64,000 nt of DNA from an uncultured Eubacteriales bacterium (GTDB lineage: Bacteria; Bacillota; Clostridia; Christensenellales; UBA1242): NCBI GenBank assembly GCA_948695535.1, contig CAPRTS010000001.1, forward strand, positions 124,001 to 188,000, written 5' to 3'. Position 1 is the stretch's first letter. Every line of letters starts with the position of its first letter. The notes under the pieces are model-generated. The model had not been told where the DNA came from. It worked only from the letters and a program-made list of their open reading frames with translations, and did no database searches. The position numbers were made by a program, and so were the translations under genes. Shown here piece by piece: positions 9,165-18,186 of this stretch.

Positions 9165-9587
9165 ATGGATTATAGGCAAATGGCGGAAGAGTTGGCGAAG
9201 CAATCCACTTGTGGGCGTAATCACGTTGGTTGCGTCATGGTCAAAGACGGTCGTGTTTTAGTGTCGGCAGTCAATGGCCAAGTGGCGGGGGCAACTTGCC
9301 AAGAGTTAGGGGGCTGCATTCGGGAACGCCGCCAGATTAAAAGTGGTACGGAAGCGGGGTTATGTTATGCGGTTTGTGCTGAAACGCGTTGCGTTTGCGA
9401 AGCCGCTCGCGACGGGATTTCGTTAAAAGGGGCGACCGTTTATTGCACGCATAAGCCGTGCTTGATTTGCATGAAAAACTTAGTGGTCGCGGAAGTGGCC
9501 AAAGTATACTATAAGCATGGTTATCCCGACCAAAACAGTGACCTGATTGCCCAGGCGGCGGGCTTACCGGTGGTGCAAGTTGACTAA
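9165..9587 (+). CDS. dCMP/cytidine deaminase family zinc protein (ComEB-like)
   Basis: 140 residues. Zinc site: CAE (in the stretch YAVCAETRC) plus PCLIC, where the ligand that is His in most dCMP deaminases is Cys as in cytidine deaminase. The insert with CxELGGC and CIRERRQIKSG resembles the dCMP deaminase/ComEB regulatory-zinc region. Likely role: deamination of dCMP or a related nucleotide for dTTP supply; the ThyX-like gene at 42.9 kb is a possible partner. The gene overlaps der by 8 bp, and its own start is leaderless. Confidence 0.8.
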   Translation: MDYRQMAEELAKQSTCGRNHVGCVMVKDGRVLVSAVNGQVAGATCQELGGCIRERRQIKSGTEAGLCYAVCAETRCVCEAARDGISLKGATVYCTHKPCLICMKNLVVAEVAKVYYKHGYPDQNSDLIAQAAGLPVVQVD

Positions 9588-10911
9588 GGTACCGGTAGTG
9601 GCGATTGTCGGTCGCCCAAACGTTGGTAAATCGACGCTGTTTAATACCTTGTCCGCGAACGGGCAGAGCATCGTTGACGACAGCCCGGGAGTTACTCGTG
9701 ACCGTATTTACGCTGATTGTGAATGGGCGGGTAACAATTTTTCTTTGGTCGATACGGGTGGGGTGGATTTTGAAAGTACGGCTTTCGGTATCCACATTAA
9801 AGAGCAGGTCGAGATTGCGCTTGGCATTGCCGACGTGGTGATTTTTGTGGTCGACGGTATGGTGGGGTTAACCACTGATGACGAACGGGTTGTCAAGTTA
9901 TTACGGGGCTACAACAAGCCGTTAGTCTTGGCGGTCAACAAAATGGACAACCAAACTTTACGGGACACTTCGTTGGCCGAATTTTACAAGTTAGGTATTG
10001 GTGACCCGTTGCCGGTTTCGTGCAGTCAAAAAACAGGCTTGGGTGATTTGTTGGACGCAGTGGTGATGAAGTTGCGGGTTAAAAATTTACTGACCAACGC
10101 TGAGCCCGCTGACACTAAACGTATCGCGATTATTGGCAAACCGAACGCGGGTAAAAGTTCGATTGTTAACGCATTACTGGGCGAAAAGCGGGTGATGGTT
10201 AGTGATGTAGCCGGAACTACCCGCGACGCGGTGGATACGCCGTTTAATTATCACGGTAAGCGTTACATTTTGACCGATACGGCAGGGATCCGTCGCAAGC
10301 GTAGTGTTGAAATCGAAACGGTCGAATATTACAGTGTGGTGCGGGCAATTAACTGTATCAAAAACAGTGACGTGGTCGTGTTGGTGGTGGACGCTACCCA
10401 AGGTTTGACTGAGCAAGATGTGCGTTTGGCGGGCTATATCCACGAAGCGGGGCGACCGTCCGTCATCGCCATAAACAAATGGGACTTGGTGAAGAAAGAC
10501 AGTTATACCCAATTGGAATTCGATAAAAAATTGGCGGTCGATTTGGCGTTTATGCCGTACTTCCAAGCGATTTACATTTCGGCTTTAACGGGACAACGCA
10601 TTGGTGAGATCATGCAGACCGTGGAACAAGTCTTGGTAACGACCCAGAAACGTATTACCACGGGCCAATTAAACGACATTGTATTGAACGCGGTGGCAAT
10701 GACGCCACCACCGTTTAAGGCGGGCGTGCGACCGAAGTTCTTGTACGCGACCCAAGTGGCCGTGGCGCCGCCGACTTTTGCGTTATTTGTTAATAATAAA
10801 AATGCGGTTGGGAAAACTTATTTACGTTATTTGGAAAATACTATTCGTAAATCGGTTGACTTTGCGGGGACACCGCTTAAACTGCTATTAAGGAATCGGG
10901 AGAAAGATTGA
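9580..10911 (+). CDS. der: Ribosome assembly GTPase Der (EngA)
   Basis: About 443 residues with two tandem G domains: GRPNVGKS, DTGG and NKMD in the first, GKPNAGKS, DTAGIRRK and NKWD in the second, followed by the KH-like C-terminal domain. Der is needed for 50S subunit maturation. No ATG fits: the most plausible start is TTG at 9580, overlapping the deaminase stop, giving MTKVPVVAIVG as in relatives. The downstream plsY neighbour is the usual context of der in Clostridia. Confidence 0.95.
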   Translation: MTKVPVVAIVGRPNVGKSTLFNTLSANGQSIVDDSPGVTRDRIYADCEWAGNNFSLVDTGGVDFESTAFGIHIKEQVEIALGIADVVIFVVDGMVGLTTDDERVVKLLRGYNKPLVLAVNKMDNQTLRDTSLAEFYKLGIGDPLPVSCSQKTGLGDLLDAVVMKLRVKNLLTNAEPADTKRIAIIGKPNAGKSSIVNALLGEKRVMVSDVAGTTRDAVDTPFNYHGKRYILTDTAGIRRKRSVEIETVEYYSVVRAINCIKNSDVVVLVVDATQGLTEQDVRLAGYIHEAGRPSVIAINKWDLVKKDSYTQLEFDKKLAVDLAFMPYFQAIYISALTGQRIGEIMQTVEQVLVTTQKRITTGQLNDIVLNAVAMTPPPFKAGVRPKFLYATQVAVAPPTFALFVNNKNAVGKTYLRYLENTIRKSVDFAGTPLKLLLRNREKD

Positions 10912-11564
10912 TGTATTGGTGGCTGTTTTTATTATGTCCCATCGCCTACTTGTGGGGCGGATTAAATTTCTCGAAAATCGTCGCCCGTTTACGTCACGTG
11001 GATTTGACCGCCATTGGTTCGGGTAATGCGGGGGCAACCAATGTTGGCCGGGCGTTAGGTTTTGGTTGGTTTTTGGTGGTAACTGTTTTAGAATTGCTGA
11101 AAGGTGCCGCCATTGTGGGAACCGGCTACTTGTTTTGCAGTTTGTGGACGGGCGAATATAACTTTACCGTTTCGGTGGCGCATTACGTGGTGATGTTGGC
11201 CATGGGCATGGCCGCCATTGTCGGTGATATTTTCCCTGTCTGGTACCGTTTCCGGGGTGGGAAAGGCATCGCCACTTGGATTGGCATGGGTTTTTTTATG
11301 AACCCAATCATGATGTTACTGGACGCAGTTGTTTTTATCCCGTTACTGTGTTTAACGCGAATTATGTCGGTTTCGACGTTGCTGGGTGCCGTGTGTTGGG
11401 CGGTGTTAACCTTTACTCCGGTTTCGTGGTTTTTCCAGGCTCCGTTTACTTGGTATCTGGCGGTCATGTACGCAGTGATCGTGGTGTTGTTGTTTTTTTC
11501 GCATCGCAAAAATTTAGTACGCTTATTCACGGGTAAGGAAAAGAAAATCGCTTTCAAAAAATAA
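10911..11564 (+). CDS. plsY: Glycerol-3-phosphate acyltransferase PlsY
   Basis: 217 residues with five to seven membrane helices. Motif 1 is SGNAGATNVGR and motif 2 FRGGKG; these bind glycerol-3-phosphate and acyl-phosphate. In the usual GHxxP preceding FRGGKG the histidine is Asp here (GDIFPVWYRF), a small deviation. Catalyses the first acylation of phospholipid synthesis at the membrane. ATG overlaps the der stop (TGATG), with GGGAGAAAG as RBS. Confidence 0.93.
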   Translation: MYWWLFLLCPIAYLWGGLNFSKIVARLRHVDLTAIGSGNAGATNVGRALGFGWFLVVTVLELLKGAAIVGTGYLFCSLWTGEYNFTVSVAHYVVMLAMGMAAIVGDIFPVWYRFRGGKGIATWIGMGFFMNPIMMLLDAVVFIPLLCLTRIMSVSTLLGAVCWAVLTFTPVSWFFQAPFTWYLAVMYAVIVVLLFFSHRKNLVRLFTGKEKKIAFKK

Positions 11565-11569
11565 AAGTT

Positions 11570-11596
11570 ATATTGCTTGACCGCATTTCATAGTTA
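11570..11596 (+). promoter_or_regulatory. Putative SigE promoter of spoIVA
   Basis: ATATT (11570-11574), 14 bp, CATAGTTA (11589-11596) closely resembles the mother-cell SigE consensus (ATATT-N14-CATACANT). spoIVA is SigE-dependent in B. subtilis. The box ends 5 bp before the ATG at 11602. Confidence 0.6.
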
Positions 11597-11601
11597 TGGT
11601 C

Positions 11602-13071
11602 ATGAACAATAGTGTTTTTGAAAGCATTGCAACCCGTACCAACGGGGACATTTACTTAGGGGTAGTGGGACCAGTTCGTTGCGGTAAATCGACTTTTATC
11701 ACCAAATTTATGCAACAGTTGGCGATTCCCAACATTACCAACAGTTACGAACAGCAACGGGTCATTGACGAGTTACCACAATCGGCCGATGGCACAGCGG
11801 TGATGACGACGCAACCTAAATTCGTCCCTAGTCGGGCAGTCGGCATTAAGGTTGGTGACGCGGCGATGCGGGTGCGCTTAATTGATTGTGTTGGTTACAT
11901 GATTGACGGGGTCAGTGGTTTAACCGATGACGGTCACGTTCGTAACGTCAAAACGCCGTGGAGTGACGTCGAGATGCCGTTTGATCAAGCGGCCGAGATT
12001 GGTACCCGCAAAGTTATTGTTGACCACAGTACGATTGCGGTTGTGGTGACAACAGACGGTACTATTACCGACTTGCCCCGCGAAAACTACGTGGCGGCGG
12101 AAGAAAAAGTCATTTACGAACTGAAACAATATGGCAAACCATTTGTGGTGGTAGTCAACAGTCGCAATCCGCAAAGCTCAGTTTGTCAAACTATTTGTCA
12201 ATCTTTGACCGACAAATTTGCTGTCCAAACGTTGGCACTTGATTTAGCTAATTTAAGTACGGAGGACATTACCCAAATCTTTGACGGTATTTTGGCCGAG
12301 TTCCCAGTTACGGGTTTCAAAGTGCAAATGCCCAAATGGTTGCAAGTTATGCCTGCGGAGCATCCGGTAATTGTGGACGCGATCGAACGTTTACGCCAAT
12401 ACACAAAAACGGTGCGGCGGGTTGCTGATAACCACACGGATGCAGTTTTTGTCGATAGTCAATACTTTACCAAAGTTGTAACCAGTGAAGTTGATGTCGC
12501 TACTGGCACAGTAATTTACAACCTTATACCGAAGCCCGATTTGTATTTCCGTTTAATTGCTCAAGAAAGTGGTTTGCCAATTCAAAATGAACAGCACTTA
12601 ATGGCCTATGTTCAACAGGTAGCCGGTAAGGCTAAAGAATACGACAAGTTAAAAGACGCTATCGATGCGGCGGAAACTAACGGCTATGGTGTAGTCGTGC
12701 CAACCTTAGATAGTTACCGTTTAGATACACCACGTTTATACAAACACGGCAAAAACTATGGTTTGAAGTTACGTGCTATTGCCCCCAGTTTGCACATTAT
12801 TAAAGTTGATGTCGGCAGTGAGGTCACCCCAACCATTGGTACTCAAGAACAATCCAAAGAGATGTTGGAGTTTTTGAAACGCGAATACGAAACCAATAAG
12901 GAAGCCGTTTGGCAAACACCAATTTTCGGTAAATCATTGGACGAAATTATGCAAGAAGGGGTTGGTGCTAAGTTGACTAACATGCCGGCTAACGCCATGA
13001 AGCAAATGAAACGTACCATCAGTAAAGTAGTCAACAATGGTAAAGGCGGCATCATTTGTATTATGTTGTAA
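11602..13071 (+). CDS. spoIVA: Stage IV sporulation protein A (spore coat ATPase)
   Basis: 489 residues, essentially the family length. N-terminal NGDIYLGVVGPVRCGKSTFI contains the Walker A motif; TDGTITDLPRENYV and the C-terminal region ending in a short hydrophobic Ile-Cys-rich tail are characteristic. SpoIVA polymerises with ATP hydrolysis on the forespore surface to form the coat basement layer. Start set at 11602: the alternative ATG at 11596 lies inside the probable SigE -10 box. Followed by sigK, a SigE-regulated gene. Confidence 0.96.
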   Translation: MNNSVFESIATRTNGDIYLGVVGPVRCGKSTFITKFMQQLAIPNITNSYEQQRVIDELPQSADGTAVMTTQPKFVPSRAVGIKVGDAAMRVRLIDCVGYMIDGVSGLTDDGHVRNVKTPWSDVEMPFDQAAEIGTRKVIVDHSTIAVVVTTDGTITDLPRENYVAAEEKVIYELKQYGKPFVVVVNSRNPQSSVCQTICQSLTDKFAVQTLALDLANLSTEDITQIFDGILAEFPVTGFKVQMPKWLQVMPAEHPVIVDAIERLRQYTKTVRRVADNHTDAVFVDSQYFTKVVTSEVDVATGTVIYNLIPKPDLYFRLIAQESGLPIQNEQHLMAYVQQVAGKAKEYDKLKDAIDAAETNGYGVVVPTLDSYRLDTPRLYKHGKNYGLKLRAIAPSLHIIKVDVGSEVTPTIGTQEQSKEMLEFLKREYETNKEAVWQTPIFGKSLDEIMQEGVGAKLTNMPANAMKQMKRTISKVVNNGKGGIICIML

Positions 13072-13073
13072 GC

Positions 13074-13100
13074 ACATTTTTCACCGTCGTGGCATATAGA
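13074..13100 (+). promoter_or_regulatory. Putative SigE promoter of sigK
   Basis: ACATT (13074-13078), 14 bp, CATATAGA (13093-13100). Same spacing and grammar as the spoIVA promoter; the sigK ATG lies 7 bp further on. sigK is transcribed by SigE in B. subtilis. Confidence 0.5.
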
Positions 13101-13107
13101 GTGCAAT

Positions 13108-13818
13108 ATGATTTTTGAAAATTTTCTTACCTTTTTGGGCAAAGTATTATTTTTCTCGGGCTTGGTTAATGATAAAAATTCTTTCCCTAAACCTTTGTCC
13201 AAAAAAGACGAAGAAGTCTACTTTCAAAAATTTTGGCAAGGCGATGCTCAGGCTAAGGACATCTTGATTCGCCACAATTTACGTCTGGTTGCGCACGTAG
13301 TGAAAAAGTACAACGGTGCGGCCGAAGCCGACGACTTAATCTCTTGTGGAACGATTGGCTTAATTAAAGCCATCAACTCGTTTAAGCCAGACAAGGGTAC
13401 GCAAATTTCGACCTACGCGTCACGCTGTATTGAAAACGAGATTTTAATGTTTTTGCGGGTTAGTAAGAAACACCAGCAAGTTGGTTCTTTGAACGAAAGT
13501 TTGGGCGACGACCGTGATGGTAACGAAATCTCTTTGGTCGACATTGTTACCGACGAACGTGAACAAACGGATATTGATTTAGCCATGCATAGTCAGTTAA
13601 TGCAAAAGTTAGTTAAAGCCATGCGCGAGCGGTTAAGTGACCGAGAATTCAAAATCATTAACTTGCGTTACGGCCTTGATAACCAAATTGCTTTACCACA
13701 ACGCGAAGTCGCCGAAAAATTGAACATCAGTCGCAGTTACATTTCTCGCATTGAAAAACACGCTATTAGTGTGATTCAGCAGATTGTACATGAGCCTAAT
13801 TTTCGCGACTTCCAATAA
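13108..13818 (+). CDS. sigK: RNA polymerase sigma-K factor (pro-SigK)
   Basis: 236 residues. The first 20 form a hydrophobic pro-sequence (IFENFLTFLGKVLFF) followed by FPKPLS as in pro-SigK, implying proteolytic activation in the mother cell. Region 2 has NLRLVAHVVKKY and DLISCGTIGLIKAI; region 4 has QREVAEKLNISRSYISRIEK. It directs late mother-cell transcription. The gene is continuous, with no skin-like insertion. A terminator follows directly. Confidence 0.95.
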   Translation: MIFENFLTFLGKVLFFSGLVNDKNSFPKPLSKKDEEVYFQKFWQGDAQAKDILIRHNLRLVAHVVKKYNGAAEADDLISCGTIGLIKAINSFKPDKGTQISTYASRCIENEILMFLRVSKKHQQVGSLNESLGDDRDGNEISLVDIVTDEREQTDIDLAMHSQLMQKLVKAMRERLSDREFKIINLRYGLDNQIALPQREVAEKLNISRSYISRIEKHAISVIQQIVHEPNFRDFQ

Positions 13819-13833
13819 ATTGGTTGGCAGTAG

Positions 13834-13856
13834 ACGGCGGGTTCGCCGTTTTTTTA
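13834..13856 (+). terminator. Rho-independent terminator after sigK
   Basis: Stem ACGGCG/CGCCGT with a GGTT loop, followed by a run of T. It separates the spoIVA-sigK region from the phage cassette. Confidence 0.85.
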
Positions 13857-13864
13857 TGTTAAAG

Positions 13865-14071
13865 TTAAAGGTCGTCTTCGTCGTCGTCCCAATCGTCCGT
13901 GATTACGGTTGGTGAACGCGTCGGGCTGCGGGCTTTGCGAGGGTGAGCCTTGGGCTGTGGGTGATTTACGGGAGTTAGCGGTAGATTGATGGGAAAAATC
14001 GCTAACAAAATTAAACTCACCACTAGCACTAGTGACGCTGCTAAGCAAAGGTAGAAATGTATTGGGTACAT
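13865..14071 (-). CDS. Hypothetical small membrane protein with acidic C-terminus
   Basis: 68 residues: one N-terminal transmembrane helix (FYLCLAASLVLVVSLILLAI), a Pro/Lys/Arg-rich middle and a strongly acidic end (DDWDDDEDDL). No family recognised. It fills the otherwise empty interval between sigK and the terminase gene on the opposite strand, with only a weak possible RBS (GGAAAC). The helix plus charge segregation suggests a real protein, but composition alone cannot prove it. Confidence 0.4.
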   Translation of the reverse strand: MYPIHFYLCLAASLVLVVSLILLAIFPINLPLTPVNHPQPKAHPRKARSPTRSPTVITDDWDDDEDDL

Positions 14072-14104
14072 GTTTCCAGCCTAATCGGTCGATAAAGGAG
14101 AATT

Positions 14105-15601
14105 ATGGAAAATGATGTCATAAAAGTAACGGATTTGTCGATGGATGCACCGTTACTTAGTTATAATAATTGGACGCAAATTAAAGATAAGAAACAAACA
14201 CGAACCAGTGTGACCAGTATGTCTGCTACACCAGCAGCACCTAAGATCCATCACAAGCAAATGCAATTTCATCAATCATTAGCCAAAAGTCGTTTTGTTT
14301 TTGGTGGTAACCGCACTGGGAAGAGTGTTTGTGGGGCATTAGAAGCAATATGGTACGCCACGGGGCTGCATCCGTATTTACAAATTGATCATGCTTGCGA
14401 CGGGTGGGTAGTCAGTTTGACGCGACAAGTGCAACGCGATGTCGCCCAAGCCAAAATTTTACAATACCTGCCACCCGAATGGATTGTCAAAGTGGTTATG
14501 CTGTCAGGCAGTGCCTTTGCCCCCGAACATGGCGTCATAGACTTTATCATTGTGCGTAACGTGTTTGGAACGTGCAGTAAAATTGGTTTTCGCAATTGCG
14601 AGCAAGGACGGGAACGCTTCCAGGGCGTTTCCTTGGATTTTGTTTGGTTTGATGAAGAACCACCGGTTGCGGTGTACGAAGAATGCTTGTTACGGCTGTT
14701 AGATCGTGGAGGCGTGCATTGGGTAACGATGACGCCCTTAAAAGGACGCAGTTGGGTTTATGACCGTATTTATTTACAGCAACACCGTACTCCCGACTTA
14801 GCGTGTTTTTTCATGACGTGGGATGATAATCCTTATCTTTCGACGGACGAAAAACGTTACTTAGAAACTACTTTGCCGCCCGAAGTATTGGCCAGCCGTA
14901 AGTACGGCCAATTCGTGGCGGGGGAAGGTTTAGTATTCCCTAATTTTGGTCAAGAAAACATTATTGAACCACGTGTGTTCGATCAAGTTGACCATTATTA
15001 CCTTAGTATCGATCCTGGCTACCGTAACCCGACTGCGGCGCTGTGGTTAGTGGCGGTGGGCGAAAAATTATTTGTAGTTGCGGATTATGAAGTGGCGGGA
15101 TTGACCGTAGCCGAACACAGTCAAGCGATTTTGACCCGAACGCGGGAACTGGGTTGGGATATACGCCAAGTTACCATTTTAATTGACAGTGCGGCGGCAC
15201 AAAAAACTTCGGCTTGTGAAGTGTCAACGGCAGAACAGTATCGTCAGCACGGCTTGCCGGTGAACACTAATGTGAATAAAAACTTGGCGCAAGGTTTGTT
15301 GCAAATGAAAGCGTTATTTAGTAATGCGGCGGGGCAACGTAGTCTGTTCGTTTGCCGAAACTGCGTAAATCTGTTGGACGAGTTACAAGGTTACTATTGG
15401 GGTGATGGTGAACAGCCCAAAAAATTAAATGATCACACAATAGACGCCTTGCGTTACGCAGTGATGGCCTGGGTACAACAGTTGACTCCGCCCCGACCGA
15501 CCTTGGGTATTTTAGGGCAAGCCAAACAACAAATGTTAAAAAAAATGGCAGTTAAACGCTTTACTCCCGAAAATGTGTGCTTTAATGCGGACAGGAGGTA
15601 A
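14105..15601 (+). CDS. terL: Phage terminase large subunit
   Basis: 498 residues. The N-terminal ATPase has Walker A GGNRTGKS and Walker B with catalytic acids LDFVWFDEEPP; the C-terminal RNase H-like nuclease has SIDPGYRNPTAAL, LIDSAA and NDHTIDALRYAV. It would cut and pump DNA into a procapsid. Preceded by AAAGGAGAATT. No small terminase gene is seen. First gene of a co-directional cassette ending near 19.97 kb; base composition and codon style resemble the host, suggesting long residence. Confidence 0.92.
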   Translation: MENDVIKVTDLSMDAPLLSYNNWTQIKDKKQTRTSVTSMSATPAAPKIHHKQMQFHQSLAKSRFVFGGNRTGKSVCGALEAIWYATGLHPYLQIDHACDGWVVSLTRQVQRDVAQAKILQYLPPEWIVKVVMLSGSAFAPEHGVIDFIIVRNVFGTCSKIGFRNCEQGRERFQGVSLDFVWFDEEPPVAVYEECLLRLLDRGGVHWVTMTPLKGRSWVYDRIYLQQHRTPDLACFFMTWDDNPYLSTDEKRYLETTLPPEVLASRKYGQFVAGEGLVFPNFGQENIIEPRVFDQVDHYYLSIDPGYRNPTAALWLVAVGEKLFVVADYEVAGLTVAEHSQAILTRTRELGWDIRQVTILIDSAAAQKTSACEVSTAEQYRQHGLPVNTNVNKNLAQGLLQMKALFSNAAGQRSLFVCRNCVNLLDELQGYYWGDGEQPKKLNDHTIDALRYAVMAWVQQLTPPRPTLGILGQAKQQMLKKMAVKRFTPENVCFNADRR

Positions 15602-15604
15602 ACG

Positions 15605-16657
15605 ATGCAAAGTAAAAAACAAATCATTGATGAAGTGTTAGCGGACTACGAAACTCGTAAAGACGCTCGCAAAAACCTAGAAAGCCAGTGGCGAACCAAT
15701 TTGGCATTTTACCACGGCGATCAATACTATGGCTATAATAAACAATACTTTTGGCAAGCGACCGAAAGTTTTAACCACATTGGCCCGTTAGTAGAAAGTA
15801 GGTTGGCGTTATTGGCCGAAGTACAACCTGAGATTAAGGACGATTTAGTCAAAGCGGTTTTGACTAAACTACGTTTTAGTCGCTTGCTGGAAGAAGGTAA
15901 TTTCTGGCAAGAAGTTACCGGAACAGTTTTTTATAAAGTGACTAAACAAGACGGGCAACCCACCATTACGGTGTGTTCGCCGTTTGAAATTTATCCGGAT
16001 AAGTTAGACGTCTCTAATTTTGCCGAAATCAAGTCTTTAATCCACGCTAAAAAGGTTGACGATCAATTGGTTATTGAACGCTGGACACGCGACCGATTAA
16101 CAATTGTTAAAGGTAACGCATTGACTTATGACGGTAAATTGCCGTACCCGTTCCCGTTTGTGCGGGGTACCAGTGAATTGGCGGCCGGTCAGTTCTTTGG
16201 CAAATCGGTGGTTGAACGGGTAATTCCGGTGCAGCGTGCCTATAACGCCATCAAAAATCGTCGGGCGGAATTCATGAGCCGAATGGCGTGCGGTGTAGTC
16301 GCGGTTGAAGACGGCAGTGTTGATTTAGATAGTTTGGAAATTGACGGCTTGTGTCCGGGCAAAATTATTGTTTATAAGCAAGGTTGTCAACAGCCGAAGT
16401 TTATGGAAGCGGGCGTCATTCCTGACGAACTGACCAAGGAAGAGGACCGGTTGCTTAACGAATTCAACACGATCAGTTGTGGTGGCGATTTACTGTCGCT
16501 GATGACCAACCGCGTGACTTTGGGCGAAGGCACCTTGAACTTGCTTAACGAACAGATGAAGCGACAACTGCGTCGACCCATTCAAAGCATTGAAGATGTG
16601 TACGAACAGGTGGCCGACAAAATCTTAACTTTATTAGGAGTAGAAAATGAACGATAA
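15605..16657 (+). CDS. Phage portal-like protein (short)
   Basis: 350 residues. Position between terminase and capsid genes, the opening SQWRTNLAFYHGDQYYGYN and a long helical C-terminal half (RAYNAIKNRRAEFMSRM, LNLLNEQMKRQLRRPIQSIEDVY) match portal proteins, which form the dodecameric DNA gate of the capsid. It is about 100-200 residues shorter than most siphovirus portals. RBS AGGAGGT immediately precedes. Family assignment rests on context plus these patterns. Confidence 0.78.
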   Translation: MQSKKQIIDEVLADYETRKDARKNLESQWRTNLAFYHGDQYYGYNKQYFWQATESFNHIGPLVESRLALLAEVQPEIKDDLVKAVLTKLRFSRLLEEGNFWQEVTGTVFYKVTKQDGQPTITVCSPFEIYPDKLDVSNFAEIKSLIHAKKVDDQLVIERWTRDRLTIVKGNALTYDGKLPYPFPFVRGTSELAAGQFFGKSVVERVIPVQRAYNAIKNRRAEFMSRMACGVVAVEDGSVDLDSLEIDGLCPGKIIVYKQGCQQPKFMEAGVIPDELTKEEDRLLNEFNTISCGGDLLSLMTNRVTLGEGTLNLLNEQMKRQLRRPIQSIEDVYEQVADKILTLLGVENER

Positions 16658-16979
16658 CGAACAACCAACTACTGGTGAAACTTTGGAACAAGCGGCGATA
16701 CAACCCGAAGTGGATATCAAAGCACTCCAAAAGTCTTACAGTGAATTGCAGAGTGCATTCACTAAGAAGTCGCAAGCGTATAAGGAACTGGAACAGCGCA
16801 TAAACTCCATACCCAGTCGGGAAGAAATTATTCGGGAGTATTTATTGCAGAACAATACTAACCAGCCGGCGGTAATGACCAGTTCTTCTTCCGCTTTCGA
16901 CTTTGCCAAAGACAAAAAGCCAACCACCTTGGCGGAAGCCGAACGGTTGGCCCGCGAATTTTTCAAAAAAGGAGTATAA
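16647..16979 (+). CDS. Putative capsid scaffold protein
   Basis: 110 residues, acidic N-terminus, central coiled coil (KSYSELQSAFTKKSQAYKEL) and a basic C-terminal helix (LAEAERLAREFFKKG). Small coiled-coil proteins directly before the capsid gene are usually scaffolds, with the basic end docking to the shell. The start overlaps the portal gene by 11 bp behind TTAGGAG. Function inferred from place and architecture. Confidence 0.6.
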   Translation: MNDNEQPTTGETLEQAAIQPEVDIKALQKSYSELQSAFTKKSQAYKELEQRINSIPSREEIIREYLLQNNTNQPAVMTSSSSAFDFAKDKKPTTLAEAERLAREFFKKGV

Positions 16980-16980
16980 A

Positions 16981-18180
16981 ATGATTACAGTAGCAACAGC
17001 CGAGAATGCGTTAAAAAACATTTATTTGGAAACTGTTATTAACGACATTAACAAAAAGACAAATCCGTTTTTAACGATGGTCGAAGCCAATGCGCGTACG
17101 GCCAGCGGTAAAGACGCGAAGTTCACTTTGCGTTACGGACAAGCGGCCGTGGGAACGGGTACCGAAACTGGTGACTTACCGACCGCGAGCAACGAAAAAG
17201 CGTTGGAGGTTTCGACGCCGTTAAAAAACTTGTACGGAACTTTCCAAGTTAGTGATAAGGCCTTAAAGGCGGCCTCGCTAGACCCGAACGCGTTTGCGTC
17301 CTTATTAGGCGGAGAAATGCAAAACTTGGTGGCCGCTGCCCAAAGTAACTTAACCACTATGTTGTACGGCAATGGTAAAAAATTGTTAGCCGTTTTTGAC
17401 AGTAGTGCTTTGGATTCGACCCGTAAAGTTATTACTATTAAACCCGAATATTGGGCTAACTTCCGTGACGGTATGGAAATCGTTGTTTATAACAATGGTG
17501 GCATGCAAGTTACCGATCCGTTAGAAGACAACATTATTACTTTAAACCAAAACAACAACACGATTACGGTGGCCGAAGCATTAACGGCGGATAAATCTGA
17601 CCGTTATTATATCTACGACTTCAATGATGATGGTACCAGTATGAATGGTATTGACAGTATTTTCATGGATAACATCTACGGGGTAGACAGCACGAAACAC
17701 ACCGAAATCCGTCCGTGCAACTACCGTGACAACGGCACGACTCTCAACATTTTGAACGAAGACGCGGCGTTGGATTTCTTGGACGCTTACGAAGAACATT
17801 GTCAGAGTATGCCTGCGGACATTATTTTGACGCATCCGCGTGTTAAAAAGTCAATTTTCGAATCCTTACGTGATACGCGTTCGAACATTGCGACCACCGA
17901 ATTAGCGGGTGGCTTCCGAGGCTTCTCGTTTAACGGTATTCCTATGTACAGCGATATTAAATGTAAGGCGGGTAGTATGTACGCGTTGAACAGTAAGTCG
18001 TTTGCTATGCACCAACTGTGCGACTGGACTTGGTTGGCGAATGAAGACGGCAGTATCTTGAAACAATTACCCGGTAAAGCCACTTACATGGCGACGTTGG
18101 TCAAGTATGCCGACTTGATTTGCGACAAACCTTTCTTGCAAGGTCGTTGCAGCCGCTATTCGTGCTTAAAGTGGAAGTAA
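16981..18180 (+). CDS. Phage major capsid protein (HK97-like)
   Basis: 399 residues. The alternation of long helices (ALKNIYLETVINDINKKTNPF), the GYx-like N-arm and the RTASGKDAKFTLRYGQA segment, followed by a P-domain with PADIILTHPRVKKSIFESLR and a GFSFNGIPMYSD loop, fit HK97-fold capsid proteins. No protease gene accompanies it. Start at 16981 behind AAAAGGAGTATAAA. It would form the capsid shell with the portal and scaffold proteins encoded just upstream. Confidence 0.82.
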   Translation: MITVATAENALKNIYLETVINDINKKTNPFLTMVEANARTASGKDAKFTLRYGQAAVGTGTETGDLPTASNEKALEVSTPLKNLYGTFQVSDKALKAASLDPNAFASLLGGEMQNLVAAAQSNLTTMLYGNGKKLLAVFDSSALDSTRKVITIKPEYWANFRDGMEIVVYNNGGMQVTDPLEDNIITLNQNNNTITVAEALTADKSDRYYIYDFNDDGTSMNGIDSIFMDNIYGVDSTKHTEIRPCNYRDNGTTLNILNEDAALDFLDAYEEHCQSMPADIILTHPRVKKSIFESLRDTRSNIATTELAGGFRGFSFNGIPMYSDIKCKAGSMYALNSKSFAMHQLCDWTWLANEDGSILKQLPGKATYMATLVKYADLICDKPFLQGRCSRYSCLKWK

Positions 18181-18186
18181 AACACG

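Noticed and set aside
13108..13818. A skin-like element interrupting sigK
   Set aside because: The gene is continuous through regions 2 and 4; the phage genes begin only after its terminator.
13854..14048. Alternative minus-strand frame of 64 codons in the sigK-terminase gap
   Set aside because: The other frame (13865-14071) has a transmembrane helix and charge segregation; this one is featureless.
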